From the NCBI RefSeq assembly GCF_029870955.1, contig NZ_PGFQ01000001.1, forward strand, positions 310,001 to 374,000: a DNA stretch of 64,000 nt. Direction: 5' to 3'. The notes beneath the pieces were generated by a model, which was given only the letters and a program-made list of their open reading frames with translations, was not told the DNA's origin and searched no databases. Shown piece after piece: positions 61,555 through 64,000 of this stretch. This DNA is from Sulfitobacter faviae. GTDB lineage: Bacteria > Pseudomonadota > Alphaproteobacteria > Rhodobacterales > Rhodobacteraceae. A program made the translations under genes and the position numbers. Within the stretch, counting starts at the first letter, position 1. Each line of letters opens with the position of its first letter.

Positions 61555-62253
61555 ATGACCAAGATCGTGATCCTCACCGGCGCGGGCATCTCTGCCGAAA
61601 GCGGGCTTGAGACCTTCCGCGCCTCAGATGGCCTCTGGGCGCAGCACCGGGTCGAAGACGTGGCGACGCCCGAAGGTTTCGCCCGCAACCCCAAACTGGT
61701 GGTCGACTTCTACAACGCCCGCCGCGCGCAGGCCGCCGAAGTGGCCCCCAACGCTGCGCACCGCGCCCTTGCCCGGCTGGAGGCCGAGTTGCACGGCGAG
61801 GTGGTGGTGATTACCCAAAACGTCGACGATCTGCACGAACAGGGCGGGTCGCAGCAGGTCATGCATATGCATGGCGCGCTCAAAGGCGCGCTCTGCGCCG
61901 CTTGCGATCACCGCTGGCCCGCGCCCATGGTCATGGCACCGGGCGATCCCTGCCCCGCCTGCGGTGCCCCCGCCGCGCGGCCCGATATCGTCTGGTTCGG
62001 TGAAATGCCTTATGAGATGGACGCGCTTTTCGATCATCTGGCCGAGGCGGATATCTTCGCCGCCATCGGCACATCGGGCAATGTCTACCCCGCTGCCGGT
62101 TTCGTCGCCGAGGCCCGCCGTGCCGGGGCGCATACGATTGAGTTCAACCTCGAACGCTCCGCCGTGGGCAATCAGTTCGCCGAACATCGCATCGGGCCTG
62201 CCAGCCAGACAGTGCCGGAATGGGTGGCCGAAGTGCTTGAGGCGCGCCGCTAA
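61555..62253 (+). CDS. cobB: NAD-dependent protein deacylase, sirtuin (CobB type)
   Basis: 232 residues. The NAD pocket is LTGAGISAESGLETFR, with catalytic His in VMHMHGALKG and NVDDLHEQGG. Four Cys (CAACDHRW, CPACGAP) bind zinc. The Tyr/Arg pair of class III sirtuins that favours desuccinylation is not clear: the region reads LWAQHRVEDV, with the Arg present. It removes acetyl or acyl groups from Lys in metabolic enzymes such as acetyl-CoA synthetase. Confidence 0.93.
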   Translation: MTKIVILTGAGISAESGLETFRASDGLWAQHRVEDVATPEGFARNPKLVVDFYNARRAQAAEVAPNAAHRALARLEAELHGEVVVITQNVDDLHEQGGSQQVMHMHGALKGALCAACDHRWPAPMVMAPGDPCPACGAPAARPDIVWFGEMPYEMDALFDHLAEADIFAAIGTSGNVYPAAGFVAEARRAGAHTIEFNLERSAVGNQFAEHRIGPASQTVPEWVAEVLEARR

Positions 62254-62274
62254 CCACCGGCGCGCCACAGGCCG

Positions 62275-63914
62275 TCAGCGCGGTTCGCTGCGCAGCCCTT
62301 TGTAGATCGTGTAACACATCACCAGCATCAGAATCGCGAAGGGCACCCCCGTCGCGGTGACCCCGGCCTGCAACGCCGACAGCCCGCCGCCGATCAGCAG
62401 CACGATGGCGATCAACCCTTCGACAATGCACCAGAAGATGCGCTGCGGCACCGGGGCGTCAATCTTGCCCCCCGCCGTGATCGTATCGACAACCAGCGAC
62501 CCCGAATCCGATGAGGTGACGAAAAACACCAACGCCAGAAGGATCGCGATGGTCGACGCGATCTTGGTAAAGGGAAGCTCATTCAGCATCCCGAAGAGCG
62601 AGAGTTCCGGCGAATAGCTGTCGATCACATTGGCCTTGACCAGCGATGTCTCAGGGCTGGCAAGGATCTGATCGATCGCGATGCCGCCAAAGACGCCCAT
62701 CCAGATGAAGATGATCAGCGACGGGATCAGCAACACGCAGATAAAGAACTCCCGCACCGTGCGCCCGCGCGAGACGCGCGCGATGAACATGCCCACGAAA
62801 GGCGCCCAAGAGACCCACCACGCCCAATAGAACGCGGTCCAGCCTTCGCGGTAGGAATCATCCTCCCGTCCGAAGGGATTGGAGAGCGGGATGATCTCTT
62901 GCGTATAGGCCAACAGACCGGTCCAAAACCCGTCGAGCCCCACCAGCGTCGGGCCGACGAAAAGCACGAAGAGGAAGAATAGGACCGCCACGATCATGTT
63001 CACCTCCGACAGGATCTTCACCCCGCCATCCAGCCCGCGCCAGACCGACACCAGCGCCACGGCGGTCACCAAGAGAATGATGATCACCTGCACATTGGTC
63101 GAAATCTCAAGCCCGAAAGCGAAGTTGAACCCTGCATTGGCCTGCTGCGCGCCAAGGCCAAGCGATGTGGCAAGACCAAAGAGCGTCGCGAAAACCGCCA
63201 GAATATCAATGATATGCCCCGGCCAGCCCCAGACCCGGTCACCCAGCAGGGGGTAGAAACAAGACCGGATCGAAAAGGGCAGCCCCTTGTTATAGGTGAA
63301 GAGCGCCAAGGCTAGCGCCATGATCGCATAGACCGCCCAACCGTGCAGCCCCCAGTGATAAAAGGTCGCCGCAAGACCCATGGCGCGGGCAGCCTCCACA
63401 TTCTCGGGAATGATCGAGCCATCCTCGGCAATCGGTAGGGGCACCCCAACGGGCCGGAGACGTTCATATGATACACCGGTTCGAGCACCCCAAAGAACAA
63501 CAGGCCAATCCCCATGCCCGCGGCAAAAAGCATAGCGAACCACGCCAGATAGGAATATTCCGGCACGGCCTCTTGCCCGCCGAGCCTGACCTTTGAAATC
63601 GGCATGAAAATCAGCGCAATGCAGAACAGAACGAAGATGTTCACGATGATCATGAACAGCCAATCCAGCTTGGTCGTGGCGAAATCGCGAACGGCGAGGA
63701 AGACCACCCCGGCCTGATCCGGGAAGAGCATGGTCAGCAGCACAAAGGCCACCGCCGTCAGGCCCGAGACCATGAAGACCGGGTTGTGAATATCAAAACC
63801 CAACGGGCCGAGGGATCCGTCGATATTGTCTTGGCCGACCTCGAAATCAGTCTCAATCTCATTCATATCGGGTGGCGTAGTGGAACTGGGCGTGCCGGGT
63901 GTGGGGTCGGTCAT
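62275..63914 (-). CDS. BCCT-family betaine/choline/carnitine transporter (one-base frame interruption)
   Basis: Restored length 546 residues with about 12 membrane segments. AAGMGIGLLFFGVLEP is the glycine-rich TM3 stretch of sodium-type BCCTs, and AFYWAWWVSWAPFVGMFIAR contains the aromatic box and TM8 signature. The frame breaks at the CCCC of 63444-63447; one extra G on the coding strand joins SGPLG to VPLPIAEDGS. It imports glycine betaine, carnitine or DMSP-type compounds. A second Met (MNEIETDFEV) is an alternative start. The last 86 bases of the window hold no gene start I can support. Confidence 0.93.
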
Positions 63915-64000
63915 GGAGTCTCCGATCTTGATGCACTGTCTGAACCCCGCTCGGCAGGTAGCATGGCCAGAACAACAATTGTCGGAAGATCAATTAGCGC

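Overview
The window looks like chromosome of a marine alphaproteobacterium of the Rhodobacteraceae (Roseobacter group). The evidence is the high G+C, the Roseobacter-type 16S and 23S rRNA sequence, the infA-maf-rng-yacG cluster, a GTA-free but Lrp-rich amino-acid catabolic gene set, a BCCT osmolyte carrier, and many small proteins of rhodobacteral type. I cannot fix the genus; Sulfitobacter-like is a guess.

Layout. 1-6.7 kb: tail of a histidine kinase, tRNA-Leu, putR/putA (proline catabolism), an M20 amidohydrolase, a rhomboid protease and a GFA-type zinc protein. 6.7-11.8 kb: a DUF2235 hydrolase, an orphan form II CoxL-type molybdenum hydroxylase subunit, an ornithine-decarboxylase-like enzyme and its divergent Lrp regulator. 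11.9-18.5 kb: valS, a duplicated inverted-repeat element, a crotonase and two aminotransferases. 18.7-26 kb: a lipid-type ABC exporter, a glycosyltransferase, ygfZ, efp, a small conserved protein, cobQ and glutathione-dependent formaldehyde dehydrogenase. 26-31 kb: an Lrp regulator divergent from a fused indolepyruvate ferredoxin oxidoreductase, then a VOC-cupin protein. 31-37 kb: a response regulator with a GGDEF-like but motif-less output domain, a stand-alone Lrp ligand-binding domain, and the hisB-hisH-hisA-hisF-hisE cluster. 37-43.6 kb: an acyl-CoA dehydrogenase, two SDRs, a thioesterase, an APH-type kinase and a nitronate monooxygenase, resembling hydroxyacyl-CoA catabolism. 43.7-49.9 kb: one complete rRNA operon on the minus strand (16S, tRNA-Ile, tRNA-Ala, 23S, 5S). 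50-51.5 kb: an MscS channel and two stress-type small proteins. 51.56-57.15 kb: a genomic island bounded by an 18-bp duplication of the 3' end of tRNA-Phe; it holds wrecked restriction-modification genes and two IS3-family elements. 57.1-64 kb: tRNA-Phe, infA-maf-rng-yacG, a nitrilase, a LysR regulator, a sirtuin and a BCCT transporter.

Two points matter most for a reader. First, twelve interruptions in eleven otherwise intact genes (two in valS) are all cured by adding one base to a run of C or G, so they are most likely consensus errors; I annotate those genes as whole. Second, the tRNA-Phe island carries the remains of a type I methylase and a type ISP-like restriction helicase, both cut at the same IS end without a target duplication, which implies an IS-linked deletion that may also have removed the integrase.
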